From Uloborus plumipes (lineage: Eukaryota > Arthropoda > Arachnida > Araneae > Uloboridae), in contig JAXGGA010005534.1 in NCBI GenBank assembly GCA_038373865.1, positions 1 to 64,000 on the forward strand: a DNA stretch of 64,000 bases, in the 5' to 3' direction. A program made the position numbers and the translations under genes. Every line of letters begins with the position of its first letter. The stretch's first letter is position 1. Positions 12,158 to 25,899 of the stretch are shown here, one piece after another. The notes beneath the pieces were generated by a model. It was given only the letters and a program-made list of their open reading frames with translations. It made no database searches and had not been told where the DNA came from.

Positions 12158-12526
12158 CAAATACTGTCATTATTTGTTCTCTTGAATCTTGTCCAGCTAA
12201 AGAGGCGACATGGCACATGTACTTTCCGCTTAGCTCAATAGAAGGACGTCGTATCCGCAACGCCCGAAATCTCGAATACATATCAGCTGTATTTACGGTG
12301 AAATTAAGGTCCAATCTGTCACGGAGGACTCCCGATATGTGTCTCTTATTCAGCTCTGGAATCCACTGGTAGACGGGCTCTAAATTTTCCTCAAAGAACC
12401 ATTTGACCACGAGCCGAAGATCGTTCTCATTGTAGGTATATTCGCAGTCCAAGACGACGGAGTCTTCAGTGCCATTTTGAATCCAGCGCGGCACTGAGAG
12501 GCGACGAATTTCTACTGATTGCGTAC
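12158..12526 (-). CDS. Exon 2 of two-Ig-domain protein: V-like immunoglobulin domain
   Basis: A 369-nt exon with a tttctttcAG acceptor (AG at 12528-12527) and a GTGAGT donor at 12157-12152. It enters and leaves in phase 1, the usual arrangement of single-exon Ig domains. It encodes residues 26-148. The Ig core is visible: Cys53 in the B strand, Trp68 in VKWFF, and the SGKYMC motif with Tyr128 and Cys130 in the F strand. Two N-glycosylation sequons occur at Asn43 (NGT) and Asn100 (NFT). The PVYQWIPE and RLDLNFTV segments fit a V-set domain of arthropod cell-surface IgSF proteins, broadly like the beaten-path/side-type adhesion proteins. I do not recognise an exact orthologue, so no symbol is given. 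Real coding is supported by the intact frame in AT-rich DNA, both splice sites and the Ig signature. Confidence 0.88.
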
Positions 12527-12539
12527 CTGAAAGAAATTT

Positions 12540-14155
12540 TTAAAATATTAAAAAAAAAAACATAAAAGCATGTGAAATATCAAAAATGCCGTGTAGAATT
12601 AAATCACAGGTTTTAGGAATGAGCAGCTGAAGAAAAATAAAAACCAGTGGTTTATCCTTCGTCAGCCATCGGATTTGGCAGCTACGAAGGAGCCACAGAG
12701 TTGAAAACTTGAATGGAGACAGGCAACGTTTATGTGAAGCTTCAACCATAGTTTATCCTCTCAAAAAGCTTGCTAAGATATGAAAATTAGCTCGATGATT
12801 CCCTCACGAACAGAGTGACAACAATTAAAGAAAAGAGCCCCAGAGCTACTGATAATTGTGCACCTACGAAGTGTTATATCTTTAGAGGTACGACTCCACT
12901 TTTTAGTATCTCCCATTTAAGAAGTCAAAGTTTTGAAAACGCACTTTGGCAACGATGATAGTTATGTTTTGCCTTGAGCGAATCGCATGTTAATTGAGCG
13001 AACTGAGGTAATTTAACTAATGTCTAAGCTAATTTCTCCACCTAGTCAGGGAAAAAGTTGATGCACGAAATATTAACACCTCTTAGAAGGTTTTGGGCAT
13101 TTATATTGTGTTATCTTCAAGTATACGTATGTATATAGTATTATTGCTTTGTGCGAGTCCATCAATTAATGATGTCTTAAAAGCCGTGTACTTCTTGGTT
13201 CAAACTACGCATTCAGAACTAAAAAAATAGTTTTCCCAACAATATCAATACTAACTACATATTATAATCGTATTATTAACTTATAGATAGATTAAATTTA
13301 TGAAATTGGCAGTCATCAAATAAGTTTAAATCTATGATATAGTAGCTAATGTTTTGTATCATATTAGTTAATATGAAATAGGAATATTGCTATGAAAATA
13401 ATTATACTGTTTATTTGATAAATCTTAAAACTAGAATTTCTCTATTCTCTTCTTTTTTTCAACGAAAATCATAAAATGCTTTTTCAAGAAAGTTATTACG
13501 TATTTTACAAGCTAAAACTGAAAGTGTTTGGTGAAGTTTTATAGTTCATTTAATATTATTTGCTGTTAGTGGGATATTCATTTAAACTCATACAAATCTA
13601 ATAAATATATGTTAATTTTGAAATTTGAAGCGAGATTTTTTTTCTTTTTTAAATGCATAAAAAACATTTTGAATCGCTACGAATGTGCAGTGTTTGATGG
13701 AAATATTTTTTCCACTGCTTTTATTGAAAATAAAATATGAACTGTGAATAATTTAAACTTTTTTTAAATCATACAAATAATTACTTACTTTGAAGACGAC
13801 TTTCGGAGATAAATGAATCTTAAAACTTAAGAAAAAAAACATTTTTCGACATGTTCAACATGCTTCTCATAAGTAAAGAAAAAAAAGTTAGCAGAATCTC
13901 ATTGTGACTGTTTAGCAATGCCACCAAACGATGCAAAATTGTTATGTTTAAAGAAGATAAAATTTCATTAGGGAAATTTGCTTTAAATAGAAAGCGAAAC
14001 ACGCTTATCTATAACAAAAAATGTAAAGGGCTGACTTATAGAATAGTTTAAGAACATAATTATTGTTAACTAATAAAATATGTAGGTGAATAAAATTACA
14101 ATTGCAATCATTGCAGATAATACAGGAACACTATGTTTAATTTAAGTCGGTTCTA
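12540..14155. other. AT-rich intron 1 DNA, nothing recognised
   Basis: Sequence immediately upstream of exon 2 in gene orientation. Contains the exon 2 polypyrimidine tract at its left edge; no other supported feature. Confidence 0.55.
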
Positions 14156-14159
14156 TAAA

Positions 14160-14335
14160 TAGAGTCGAGCCCGCTTATTAGAACATCGCTTAAAGGAATA
14201 TACCGCTTAATGTAATATATTTTCAGTGTACCAAACCGCAGTAATGCATTATTTTCATCCCGGATAATGGAATATCCCGCTTATTAGAATATTTTTTGTG
14301 GCAAAATGGCTATTCCATTAAGCGGGTTTGACTGT
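14160..14335. mobile_element. Short MITE with 'CCCGCTTATT' ends (pogo/Tigger-like)
   Basis: Left end GTCGAGCCCGCTTATTAGAA and right end inverse CAGTCAAACCCGCTTAATGG form degenerate TIRs. Internal copies of CCCGCTTATTAGAAT and ACCGCTTAATGTAAT continue the pattern. About 175 bp and non-coding. Confidence 0.6.
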
Positions 14336-14339
14336 AGTT

Positions 14340-17080
14340 CTATAAGTATGTCTGTATAATAAATTATTGCGTAAATTTCGCCATTATTTGCTTTCGTTTC
14401 TGAAATATTCTTTCTTTTGTTCTCAATATTCCTTTTTTTTTTTTGACAAAAACGTTAGTTCAAAAAAGAGAAATACAATTTTAACAAATCGTCAATGGAA
14501 TTACTGCAAATCAGAAAAACAATAAATATAATATTATTATGACGTATTTTTTTTTTCTTTTTTTTTACGTAAAGCCGCAATGAAACATGACAACAAGCGA
14601 TTTAACATACACTAATTAAAAGCTAAATGTTCATAAAAATTGTTCTTTTCTTATTCCTTTATAAAAACACAATTTCATATTAAATTAAAATTTCATAAAA
14701 ATTAATTTAACGTACAGAAGAAGAGTTATTTCGTTGATAAATGATGTCTGATTTAACTAATTTCAAAATATACATTTCAGAAAACGTAAATGAAAATGTT
14801 ATTGAATGCAAGAGTCCTGTTTTTAGCAATCATATTTTGTAAAGAAATTTAAACATATGTTTGAATGCCGCTCTTCAACTAAAGGAAGTTTTGTTTTTTC
14901 TTAAGCACTCTTGGCAAAATATCTGAGCGTCAGGGATCAACAAGTAATTTTGAAACCCCATTAATTTGAGACATTTTTTCAAATGTGAAAAACACTTTTC
15001 CCAAAAAGTGTACAGAATTATTTAATAATTTCGTATTTACGTGCACTTTGCTTTAATACTTTCTGATGCAAAATCTAATGGTAGTGTGTATAGTTTCAGG
15101 GGAAAAAATCCCTTGATAGGTCTGGCGGGGGTATAATCACCTCTAAGTCCCCAATGGAATAATTTCTGATCACTTACGATTCTAGACGACGTGCACTCAG
15201 ATGAAAACCTGGTTCGGTGGCACCAATGGCCTGTTTAATTTACCATGCCAAAGCTGCTGACCAGGTACAGAATATATAGCAGTAGTCAATTGAAACTTTA
15301 CAGCTTAATCTTTCATTCAAGCTTCACCACAGAGCTGTTTGGTTCAATATTCCCTGACTGACCCCTCCACTCTTATTTATTGTAATAAAAGAAATGAATC
15401 GGATATTACGATTCTTAGAAAGCTATTAAGAGCTCTTATTAAATACAATACTTTTGTTACTGCAGATGGGAACAGTAAATTATTAAAGGCTCTTTACATT
15501 CTCAAAAAGACCTGAAGAAAAAGGAGCGTGCTTTAGCATTTGACACACAAGTTGCCAATATAGTTTGGATATTGGAACAAGTATGATAAAATATTCTTAA
15601 AGATAGTCGTACTCAACTTGCGTAAATTCCGTGTACTTGAAGTTTTGTTGTCCGCTGCTTTTAGTGCTGCTTTTAAAATAATGAAAGTTCCATTTGCTTT
15701 ATATTTAGACGTTTTCATGAACACAGAGTTCGGATTAACGCAGAAATATTTTCTCAAGGCAAAAGGTTGTCAAATGTAATCGAATCTAGCACTCTTGTAA
15801 CTCCCTTCCTAGCTTCCTCCATCTACCAGTACCTCCATCGCTAAGCGGCAATGAAATAATCATTAAAGTACTGTCTCTCTCCCCCCCCCCCACGCCTGAC
15901 AGATAAAAAAAAAACTTTAAGGATATTTCTATTTATTTATTTTTTATTTTTTACAAAACAGTGGCTTAGAGTACTTAACGACACATTAAAAACTTGACGT
16001 CTTAAAGACTTTATAACTTAACCACTGACGTCGTTTGTTCTGAGTAATTTCTTCAAAATACTTTCTGACGTTAACTTTGCTGATGTATTTATTGAAAGAA
16101 CTTTCATAGAGTTTAAAGAAATTAATGCTCCCTTTTTTTGATGAATAGTTTCGGAATTTCGTTTTCCTTCTTAATAATTTAAAACTTTATTCATGTGACT
16201 TGAATACCTACAAGTTCAATTTTCATTCGTGTAAAATTACAATTTGGAAAAATAACACAATTCTTCGGCCTAGTAGATAACATGTTTTAATAAACGAAAC
16301 CATCTCATGAGTATCAAAGTTGTTAACCATATATATATATATCTCGCATTAGATAAGGCCATCGTTAAAGTCCTTAGGTCTCGAAAGAATAAAATTTCAT
16401 TTCCATTAATCTAGTTGAAATTCAGTGATGGTAACCAAATACTATTTCTATTCCGCTGGGTATTGCAATGCTTTCAACATAACGCTAAGTATCTGTAATG
16501 GATGATGATATACGTTTAGAGCTAACAATTCACTGCGGAGAGTCACGCAAATGCCTCCTTAGGCTGTTTCGTTCACTTTCACTATAAATTTTCTTTTTAC
16601 TGCACATTTTCACATAACATGAAAGTAATGTGATTTATTGAAGTTTCTGAAAATGGTACTAATTACTCTTGAGAATTCATTTTTGCAAAAAGAACAATAG
16701 TTCAGAATAAGCTTTCAGCAGAAAAGAAATTTATTGGAGATTAACTATATTTTAAGATTTTACGATGCGATATAATGATTTAATGCAAATTCAAACTTAT
16801 GCGTGGTCATACTATCCTATACTTGCCGATTCACCTACAATAGTGAAGCGAAAAGTAAATTTGATGAAAGCTTTAAAAATTCATTAGAGTATTTTTGATA
16901 AAACCAAAATATTCAAGTATATTAATAGTTCCAAAAATAAAGATTTTCAATTAGATGATGATTTTATTCTAAATACTTCTAAATAGTTTATTGCTGTACC
17001 TTTTTTGCTCTAATAACTAGACTAGGACTAAACTTGGACTAGCACGCGCACCATATTCACAAAAAATAAGTCATTATTAA
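14340..17080. other. AT-rich intron 1 DNA, no gene recognised
   Basis: A slightly GC-richer patch at 15115-15260 may be an unrecognised repeat. A C10 tract lies near 15881 and a short TA run near 16332. Nothing else is supported. Confidence 0.5.
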
Positions 17081-17082
17081 TA

Positions 17083-17812
17083 CAGGGTGCGCCAGAGAAA
17101 CTTACTTTTTTGAAATGTCAATAAAAACAAAACTATTTAAGTTATTGTTTTAATTCTTTTTTTATTTGAGAATACAATATCCCATTTTTTTTTTTTTCAT
17201 TTAGTCTTGAAAATGACATCGGTTAAATGATGAACCCATTGAGCATGCACTGATTAAGACGATTTTTAAAGTTTGTGAGCACTCTTTGCAGCATATCGAT
17301 TGGTATGTTGGCAATTTCGTCGCGAATGTTATTCTTGAGGTGAGCTATTGTGCGTGGTCGATCAACATAAGCCAGGGATTTCAAATAGCCCCATAAAAAA
17401 AATCGCACGGCGCCAAATCTGGGGAGCGTGCTGGCCATGGGTGATTGCCTCTGGGAGAGATGAAGTGGTCGGGGAAATGTTGTCGCAACAAATTCATTGA
17501 ATCTCGTGCCGTGTGTGCTGTGGTTCCATCTTGCTGAAACTACACGTCCCTAATGTTCATTTCTTTGAGACTGGGAAGAAAGAATTCCTCGATCATGGTC
17601 CTGTACCGAGTTGCATTCACGGCCGTTCGAAAAGTAGCTTTCGACGGCAAAGGCGCGCTGTTCTTTTGACCATAGCATGATGGCGACTAATTAAAGGGAA
17701 AACAAAACTTGGAGATTTCCTGCTCCAGATGCGCCCACTCTCGGCCTTCTACGCAGCCAATTCACCGCGCAGGAATTTTTTCAAAAAAGTAAGTTTCTCT
17801 GGCGCACCCTGT
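17083..17812 (-). mobile_element. Mariner/Tc1-superfamily element, internally deleted
   Basis: Terminal inverted repeats CAGGGTGCGCCAGAGAAACT and its inverse at the right end, AGTTTCTCTGGCGCACCCTG, lie directly inside TA dinucleotides on both sides, the expected target duplication. The repeats extend inward through TACTTTTTTGAA. Length is 730 bp, about half of a full element, with the remains of a transposase on the minus strand. Confidence 0.88.
17223..17560 (-). pseudogene. Transposase C-terminal fragment (DDE/D, mariner-type)
   Basis: Reading the minus strand from about 17545, the frame gives FQQDGTTAHTARDSM, then the catalytic-acidic motif WPARSPDLAPCDFF. A one-base frameshift in the T8/A8 run near 17393-17401 moves it into the frame WGYLKSLAYVDRPRTIAHL, ending at the stop at 17223-17225. 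QQDG-x-AH and SPDLxPxDF are the second and third acidic motifs of this transposase group. The N-terminal DNA-binding region is missing, so the copy is non-autonomous. Confidence 0.82.
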
Positions 17813-17814
17813 AC

Positions 17815-20500
17815 AAAGGTCAATAAATTGTTTACTAATAGTATACACACAGTTTGCACAAAATTCAACAAAAGTCAGCAAATAGTTGCCAAATGCATTG
17901 CAGTCCAACATCAGAGAAAGGAACAAAATATTTGAAATAACATACACTTAAACGAAACACAAATCTTGGTGCTTCCTAAATTAGGCCGGAGAACATTAGT
18001 TGCATGCTGAGAAATGTTTTTCCCCGTTTCGTTTTCTACTAACTTGAAGGTGAGCTACTACTACATAAGTATGCGAGGGGGGGGGGCATTCATTTCATTT
18101 GAGGAACAATGTCTCCCTTTCTATTTTAGAGACAAAACGTTGCACCAGAATTACATTTTTAGAAAAATTCATTATGATTTTAGAGATATAACGATGAATA
18201 ACATATAATTTGAACCTATTTTACGTAATTACGAGTAGTTTACAAGGTACGCAGAAAATAGAGGATGTCTGCACATAATAAGGAAATAACTACTTGTGTT
18301 TATATTCGAAAGTATAATAATTGACTCAATAATTGTATCAATCATTTAATTTTCTCCACTCTGTTCCAGCCTTCATGTTAACATAGTCAAAACATACATA
18401 GCTGTGTTGCTCATAAATTATATCAATGAAAAACAAAGATATTTTCTTTTTAAGTATTTTTGCAAATTGGATTTTTCAAGAATTCGACAGTACAGTGCAT
18501 GAATTAAATTTGTTTTCAGTAATTTTAATTTAATTGTGTTTAAAGCAAAAACAAAATTAAAAAATATGCGCACAAATAAAATACAAAAACATTTGCATCA
18601 ATGTCTATACAAAATGATCCAGTCATAGTTATCGAGCAAGCAAAAATATTTCACCAACACCCTTAGTAAAGCCAAACAAATGTATTGATAAATCAATGTT
18701 TAATGTAGGAAATATTGATTTCATTCAATTTTATCGCATGTCCTTCGCTGTGCTCACTACTTTCACTGGTCATTAAAAGAGTTTCTTGCTATATTCTCAG
18801 GAATTTTTGTTTGTTTTTCTAGAACATGCTTCTACACTCTAAGATAAACATACTTAATACACATGTTATGCAGTTATCGGTTATGTAAATGCAAAAGACA
18901 GCACCGCTTCTTCGACAAAAGGAAAATGTTACCGCGTGCAAAATTCGTGGCACCGATCGAAGTTGCAGAACACCGTTAATGGAATTCTTGAAACGAAAGA
19001 AGTTCGAGTAAAACCGAGGTTTTTTTTTTTTTTTTTCGTCTCGTATTGACGTTTCAGGTTAATGAGCAACAAATTATTGTTTGGATGAAAAATTTGTTTC
19101 CAAAGAGTTACAAAACTTAACACGGTAAGTAGTATTGTATAAAAATATTATTCAGTTTTTTTTAAGTTAATGTGTGTGTGTTTTCTTAAATCAACGTATC
19201 AAATAAAAAAACAAATATGAGCCCAAACTCTTTAAAACTAAGAGGTTGTTAGAGTACTCACCTTTGAACTCGGTTATATGTGCTCCATTTTTTACATGAA
19301 GGCCAAACTGAAAATAACCTGTTCAAGTATTATAAGATTTTAAATTTTATAAGTATCGAAGTTAAAAATAAAATAAAATCATCCTTATTTTCGAATGGAA
19401 CTCAGATTCCGAAAATATGTGGTTCATTCATAACTAATCACTACCATCTACAAGGCCAAGCAAGGTACTTCACAGAGTTTTTTGCATAGAGTTCAATACA
19501 ATTTTTTTAAGCTCTACAGCGTCATATATTAGTTATTTATTAGGATATATTCATTCAATATTTCTATACACCCGAAAAGAATATAAAAAACTGTATTCGA
19601 ATGACTTCATTTAGTTTCTCAAAAAAGGCATTTCACGTTTTTAGTAAAAGCAGAACCTTTTTTTAAATACAAAAAAAAAAAAAAAAAAAAAACCCGCACG
19701 TTGCTTGTTAAATTTGTTCGAACTTATCTTCTAAACCTTTTGAAGTTCCAAACATTTTCTTTTTCCGCATTTAACTTCTCTCTATACGACGGTAGAACAT
19801 CGATAAAACTGTTTTTAGTAGGTCGCCCAGAAAATTTTCCTTTTCTAGACAGAACACTCTATTAATTCCGAAGGCCAGCAGGTGCTAATAGAAAGGAAAC
19901 CAATCATTTCTTTTCCTTACTGCAAAAAATGCTATTACTTCAATAGCGTTAAAGCTTGGAGAGTCCTTCGCTTTTTTTTTTCTTCCTTTTTTTCGTTTTT
20001 CACCATTACACCGCCTTATCAACTAAAACATTATCAAAATCACTTTCACTGATCATAGTTTTTCTTATCGGATGTGGTGATTTAATGTCTGGGAAGAAAA
20101 GTTTTAAAACGATGAACAAAAATGTGGTAGGAAAAAAAAGGTTTTGACTATCAGTGTATAAAACGTAAATTAAATTATAGGCAGAGGTTTTAAATCCCAT
20201 GTAAAATACCTTTCAAGCCTTAGCGGTGAGACAAAAATTTTTGAAAATACTTTTTTTTTTTTTAAGGCGAAAAACAGAAGAAAATCTAGAAAGAAATTTC
20301 GAATGTACAAAAAAGAAGACTAAAATAAATACTTTCATTTCTAAAACCCCTTTCGAAGCCAAACTAGGTTTATAATTTTCGTTGAAAAACCAGATAAGAA
20401 TAGCATTTTTATTTTTTAATTTATTAGATGCATAAATAATTTTATTAGTGAAAATAAATAAAAACAATAATTTTTTTATGTAATGCTTAGTAGATTGTTT
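17815..20500. other. AT-rich intron 1 DNA with one repeated block
   Basis: Contains a G9 tract near 18077, poly-T and poly-A runs at 19020 and 19670, and the block at 19725-19900 that is repeated near 23380. No gene recognised. Confidence 0.5.
19725..19900. repeat. Dispersed repeat, copy A
   Basis: Shares an ordered series of matches with 23380-23565: AACTTATCTTC, AACATTTTC/AACTTTTTCC, CATCGATAAAACT versus CTTCGATAAAACT, TTTTAGTAG, CCTTTTC, CAGCAGGTGCTAATAGA versus CAGCTAGTGCTTATAAAGA. The family is not identified. Confidence 0.55.
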
Positions 20501-20504
20501 TTAA

Positions 20505-21096
20505 CCCGCGAGCACTCGCACGGGGCCTCTCAGGCCCGGTCATTATTTAAATTCGCTGCCAAAAATCACCCCTTCACCGGAAATGGACAAGGTCCACAGT
20601 AGCTGCGTTCAGGGTCACCTTCTTACTGACCACATGTTTTTCGGGAATGTACAGACCCTCTTTCCCCCAAAAAATATCGGTTCGGGCCTCAGAGGCCCGG
20701 CGCGAGTGCTCGCGTTTCTCATTCTGCATTGAGAGCGCGAAGAAAGAGGTTGCAAAATGCTTCGCAATTTGAGTTATAAAGATGAAATGAAGAGATTGTA
20801 GACTTTGTGATTAAAATTTAGTGTTCAAAACACAATTTTTTCTGCTTTAAAACTCAATTTCTTGAAAAAAACCGCTCCGGGCCTGCGAGGCCCGGCGCGA
20901 GTGCTCGTGTGACTCAAAGTAGCAATTTGAGTTATAAAGATGAAATGAAGAGGTTGTAGACTTTGTGATTAAAATTTAGTGTTCAAAACACAATTTTTCT
21001 GCTTTACAAACTCAACTTCCTGAAAAAAACCGCTCCGGGCCTGCAAAGCCCGGCGCGAGTGCTCGTGTGACGCAAAGTAGCGCGAGTGATCGCGGG
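20505..21096. mobile_element. TTAA-flanked MITE with tandem GC-rich hairpins, copy 1
   Basis: TIRs CCCGCGAGCACTCGC and GCGAGTGATCGCGGG are flanked by TTAA at 20501-20504 and 21097-21100, the target duplication of piggyBac-type elements. Inside are three GC-rich hairpins (CGGGCCTGCGAGGCCCG type followed by GCGCGAGTGCTCG) separated by repeated blocks of about 150 bp containing TTTGAGTTATAAAGATGAAA and AAATTTAGTGTTCAAAACAC. The superfamily is inferred from the TTAA; no transposase is present. Confidence 0.82.
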
Positions 21097-21100
21097 TTAA

Positions 21101-24100
21101 AAAATCTCGAGAGATGTACCTTCATAAAAAAAAAACCTGATCGTGTCCCATAATAAAATACATAAAACTCGTGAAGAAAAACGTGAAGAATAAAAACTTT
21201 TTGAGGTCAAACAATTTGACAAATAGATAAACAAGATATTATCCTAAGAAAAAATTTTAGCAAAAGTTATCGCTTGATAAAACTTTTATGAGCAATAATG
21301 TTAGTTTCATTTTACGTTCTTTTATCCAAACAGTTAATGCCTTCTGGCATTTTTATTTTGTTTGGTTCAATGATATTTTCTCCAATTTTCATGGATCACT
21401 TCAGAAATGTGTCCACATCGATATTTTGACCACCGAAAACAATTTTTCAATTAATATTACCCATGGTATATCAAAAAGTTATACAATTTAGTAGCCTGAA
21501 GGCTACAGCGTCGTGTTATTGTTATTAAAAATATATTGAAAATATTGAAGCAGAAACTAAAGTTTAGTTTTATTGCGTTACGCACTTAAAATAAGACTGA
21601 CATTTTAGAAACAGTAGAGAATTGTTGAAATAATTTGATAAAAGCTAGAGAAATTGGAAAAAAAAACTATTTAATAACTATATATTTTTAAATAATCAAT
21701 AATGACACTATACTTCTATTATTTAAATAAGCATATCTCTTTTGTTTAGACAATTATTTTGAAGCTCATAGAACTTCAGAAAAACAATGAACTAGTAAAA
21801 ATTTAGAAAAAAAATGGTTACGTTCAGTAGATTTTAGTAGAAAACGTCCAGATAAAACAATAACAATGTTTTTTTTCTTATATTTTTAAAAATATTTTTA
21901 AGTGTTTCGAACTCCTTTCAAGACATTTTTTAAAATTCCTATCAGAATTGTTGCATACTATGTGACGATTCATGTACTTCTCAAGACTTGATAACCCGGA
22001 AGCAAAATGCTACCTAAACGTGCTTTCGCACTACACAAATTTACGATTTTACACTTAGTTAAATATCATTAATGGAGCGTATGATCCAACACCAGTACGA
22101 TGGCATCCGAAGAAATATTGTAATGCAGGGCAAATGTATTTCTACTAGAGCTGTCTACTCTGACATTAAGCGTTAATAACGCTTTATTTGTCTCGCAGAC
22201 ATTGCAAATCGAAATATATTGGTACTTTTAACTACATACAGTTTAAAAGGCTATCACTGAATGTACAAAGCAAATAGACGTTATCACTTCAAAAAGATAT
22301 TTTCTACCATCGTCCAGATCGTATTCTTCTAATTCCCAATATTAAATTGGTTTATGATTCAAAGCTTTACACTAGAGCGTCAAATATAGTTTTAAAATGT
22401 TGTTAGACCTTATTTGCACTATTTGACTTATTTTTTCCAATTAAGGAAAAATATTTCGTGACCTAAGCGGAGTTGCGATCTGAAGTGACCTCAAAAAGTT
22501 ACTGCGCAAACGATAAAACTTAACAAAAGCAGTAATCTCAGTTTAGCAGTGATTCTAGTGTAATTAACTCCAATTTTCACTGTAATAGGGCCTAATATAG
22601 TACCGCAACGTACGTGACCCTATTTCCGTTTTTGAGTGGGTGCTTTGCGAAACATATTTGATATTACATGATGTATGTTTGTAAACTTATGGACATCTTT
22701 AGTGTATAAACCCTCACGAGAATCTTCTCTCTGTTAAAGTTTTATAGCTTTTTAACTGAAATTATGTTTTATGCTTTAACCCTTCTACCGTAGCTATCAA
22801 CTAAGGAAATGAAATACAAAAAAAAGTATTTACCCAAATTACAAATGATAAATGTTAAAATAGACAACATCATATGTGATTAAAATAAATTAAATAATTT
22901 TCTTATGTTTCTTAAACTTTCACACCATTTGATAGACAAAGCAGCTGCAATTAGGCAAAGTGTCTTCAGTAACTTATCTTTGGTCATAACGCTTGCTATT
23001 TTTCTAGAATGAAGCATTTTTAGTAATGATAATATTAAAAAAAAAAAAAAAATTCATAAGTCGCATTTCACTCAATCCAAAGTTTTTTTTTTTTTTTGGA
23101 AATCAAATGCAGGGATATTTTTATCGTAGTATTTTGTATCTTTACTGTTCCTGTTCCAAACTGTTCCCAGATTCTGGGTTCTCTCAAATACAGATCGCTT
23201 TTATATGAGAAACATATTGTGCAAATATTTTTGTTATTATTATTATTTTCTTCATCATTTTTGTTTTCAAATACGGGGGGCTTTTTTCTGAGAAAAATGC
23301 AACCTATTACCATACTTTTCCTCTAGAAAGAGTACTATGATAAATATAAAAAATGTCGTACACTGCCCTCCAGATGTTTAGTTCTTATCTTCAAACCTCT
23401 CCAGCTCCTAACTTTTTCCTTTATTAGACAGTTTTTCCTTCGCTGATAGAGCTTCGATAAAACTCCTTTTAGTAGTTGGCTTGGAAAAGTTTCCTTTTCG
23501 CAACATAGCGCTATTATTATCAAAGACCAGCTAGTGCTTATAAAGAGAAATGCACTTTTTTCCCCTGTAAGATTTTCCTTAGCTTTATTTTTAAGAGACT
23601 AATATGCCATAACATAAAATCATTATCAGAATTTTTGACCTACTATATGTCCAATCTTGGGATGTGCAAAATAAAGTTATTGAACAATTTCGTTGAATTC
23701 AAATCAATGAAAAGATAGTAAAATGACAAAAAAATGGGGGGATGATATGGCAACTCCTTATATATAATCAAAGACAATAGCTTTTTAAGCATATTTAAAA
23801 AACATGTTCAACCTGAATGTTATTTTAATTTATTCATTTTATTATTTATTTATTTATTTACTGACAGCATAGAATTCATTTTAATTATTAAAAGCGTAGC
23901 TAAAAAGAAACTGTCTATTTCTAATATTAGGGATGGAAAAATACCGAAATGTTTATATGCCACATTGGGTATTTGTAAGCCCGAAATAATTTTCTGCATG
24001 CCCAAATCTACTTCACAAATTTGATATTATTGATAACATTCGTAACATTCGAACATAACACATGCATTAAACTCACTTATTTAATTTGTTTTATCCATAA

Positions 24101-25635
24101 AAAAATAACACTATACACAAACTGCATATTTTTAACTCGTTATAATAATAATGGTAATCGACTGTTTATTACCAGAGTATACAATATAAGCAAAAATGAA
24201 AATGAAGCGAGGATATTGATGTACTTGTCTAATATGGCCCCCAAGTGAAGGGTGCTGGACGCTTTTTTCAGTGAAGTACAACATATTTTTATTGATGAAA
24301 ATTATTTCTAGATACACTATGTACATGAATGGTAGCGAATATCAGGACAAAACATAAACACACGATTTAAATTGTCACATCTCTAGGACATATAACGTAA
24401 TATAAGTTTCTGCCCCCTCACCCTACTAAATACGATGTAAAGTACAAAAAAGCATCAAATATATGATATTAGGTTATTTGCAATGCAATAAAATTTAAGG
24501 AATTGTTACTGTGGCAGAAAAATTTTAATTTCAAACTCCAAAACTACCAGTTAATGATACTTAAGTATTAGAAACGATATTATAAGCCGACATAGCTTCT
24601 CTTTATTTAATTTGAAAATTTGAGGTGAATGCCTTTTGGTTATGTTTATGCCAGATGGAAATATTTGCGCAATTTTTATGGTTCACTGAAAAAATATCTT
24701 ATGCCCGATCTTTCAACCGAAACGAAAAGATTGTTTTAGTAATATATCTTAAAAGTTAAGAGAAATAATACATATGTTTGTCCCACGGCAAAACTGCCAT
24801 ACTTTTGGTAAGAGTTGCTTTATTGGAGTAGCTGAGTTGGAAATTCAAAATTTATGTCAATTTTATTTATTCCATAACTTATTTATTGATTATTATTATT
24901 ATTTTTTTGAAAATAAAGACATGTCTTTCATACCCCCCCCCCCTTTTTTCTTTTTCAATTCCACATCAAGGAATTTTCTCTTTGACTTTAAATGACTCTT
25001 TGCAAGAAATGCGAAACGAGCACTAAAACGTAACAACATATCTCAATTATAGTTATATTGCCTAATTGAATTGATCTGCTTTATAGACAAAACATGAATA
25101 ACAGAAAGGAATAACTGTTTCTTACAGAATGAAATATTGACTCATTAATTTTTTTATCATTAACATTTATTTCCATTTTTGTAAGCTATTTTCTTCTTTC
25201 GAATAATATTTACTCTCAACTCTTATTTTTAGTCAAATGAGAATTTATAAAGTAAGGGATTTGCAAATGCAAATTGACTTCTCCACTTGCCAGGTGTTTT
25301 CAATTGCCTAAGAAATGTTTCTTATTTCTGGCACGTAATTGAAAAACTTCATTATTTCTATTTTATTATATTTTCCTAATTTATAATCTTGTTGCGTTTC
25401 CTCATTTGAATTCCGAATGTACTTGGCATTGTATGATTCTTTATCTGCGTATGTAAATTATAAAAACAGAATCTCGAACACAAATTTTAACTACTAACTT
25501 TTAATTTGCTGTAAATTCATAAAATTTTGTAATTTGGAAGACACAAGTATTGTTTTCGTATATTAAAAAAAATATTTGACCCTCCGTTACAATTTAAAAA
25601 CATGGAGTTTAAAGCTTGCTGTTGTTGTTGTTTCT
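21101..25635. other. AT-rich intron 1 DNA, no gene recognised
   Basis: About 4.5 kb. Besides the repeat copy at 23380-23565 it holds homopolymer runs (A at 23038, T at 23085, C near 24940). Open frames are short and low-complexity. Confidence 0.5.
23380..23565. repeat. Dispersed repeat, copy B
   Basis: Second diverged copy of the block at 19725-19900, same orientation. A 62-codon minus-strand frame crosses it, but copy A does not keep that frame open, so coding is not supported. Confidence 0.55.
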
Positions 25636-25638
25636 GTT

Positions 25639-25892
25639 GCAATGCAAAAAATAAACTGTTGTTTTTACAGTATAATACAGGTAGCAAAGGCTCCAGTTTA
25701 AAACTGTAAAATGCACAGTAATTAACTGTAAAAAAGGCAAGTTTACAGTTTATTACTGTAAAGCAGCAATTTTACAGTTTATTAGTACAAAACTAGCTGT
25801 CTTATACTGCAAAAACAACAGTGCAACACTGGCAGAAAAGGTTCCAGTTTCAAACTGTAAAATGCGCAGTAATAAACAGCAAAATTAGCACT
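25639..25892. mobile_element. Palindromic MITE family, copy 2 (right end lost)
   Basis: Begins GCAATGCAAAAAATAAACTG TTG, continues with TTTTTACAGTATAATACAGG and the GGCTCCAGTTTAAAACTGTA block, and repeats the block near 25822. It stops in AAATTAGCACTTTT without the usual right terminus. Confidence 0.65.
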
Positions 25893-25899
25893 TTTCCCC

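Noticed and set aside
20505..21096. CRISPR-like array from regularly repeated GC-rich hairpins
   Set aside because: Spacers are themselves repeated, the block has TIRs and TTAA flanks, and the DNA is animal nuclear; it is a MITE.
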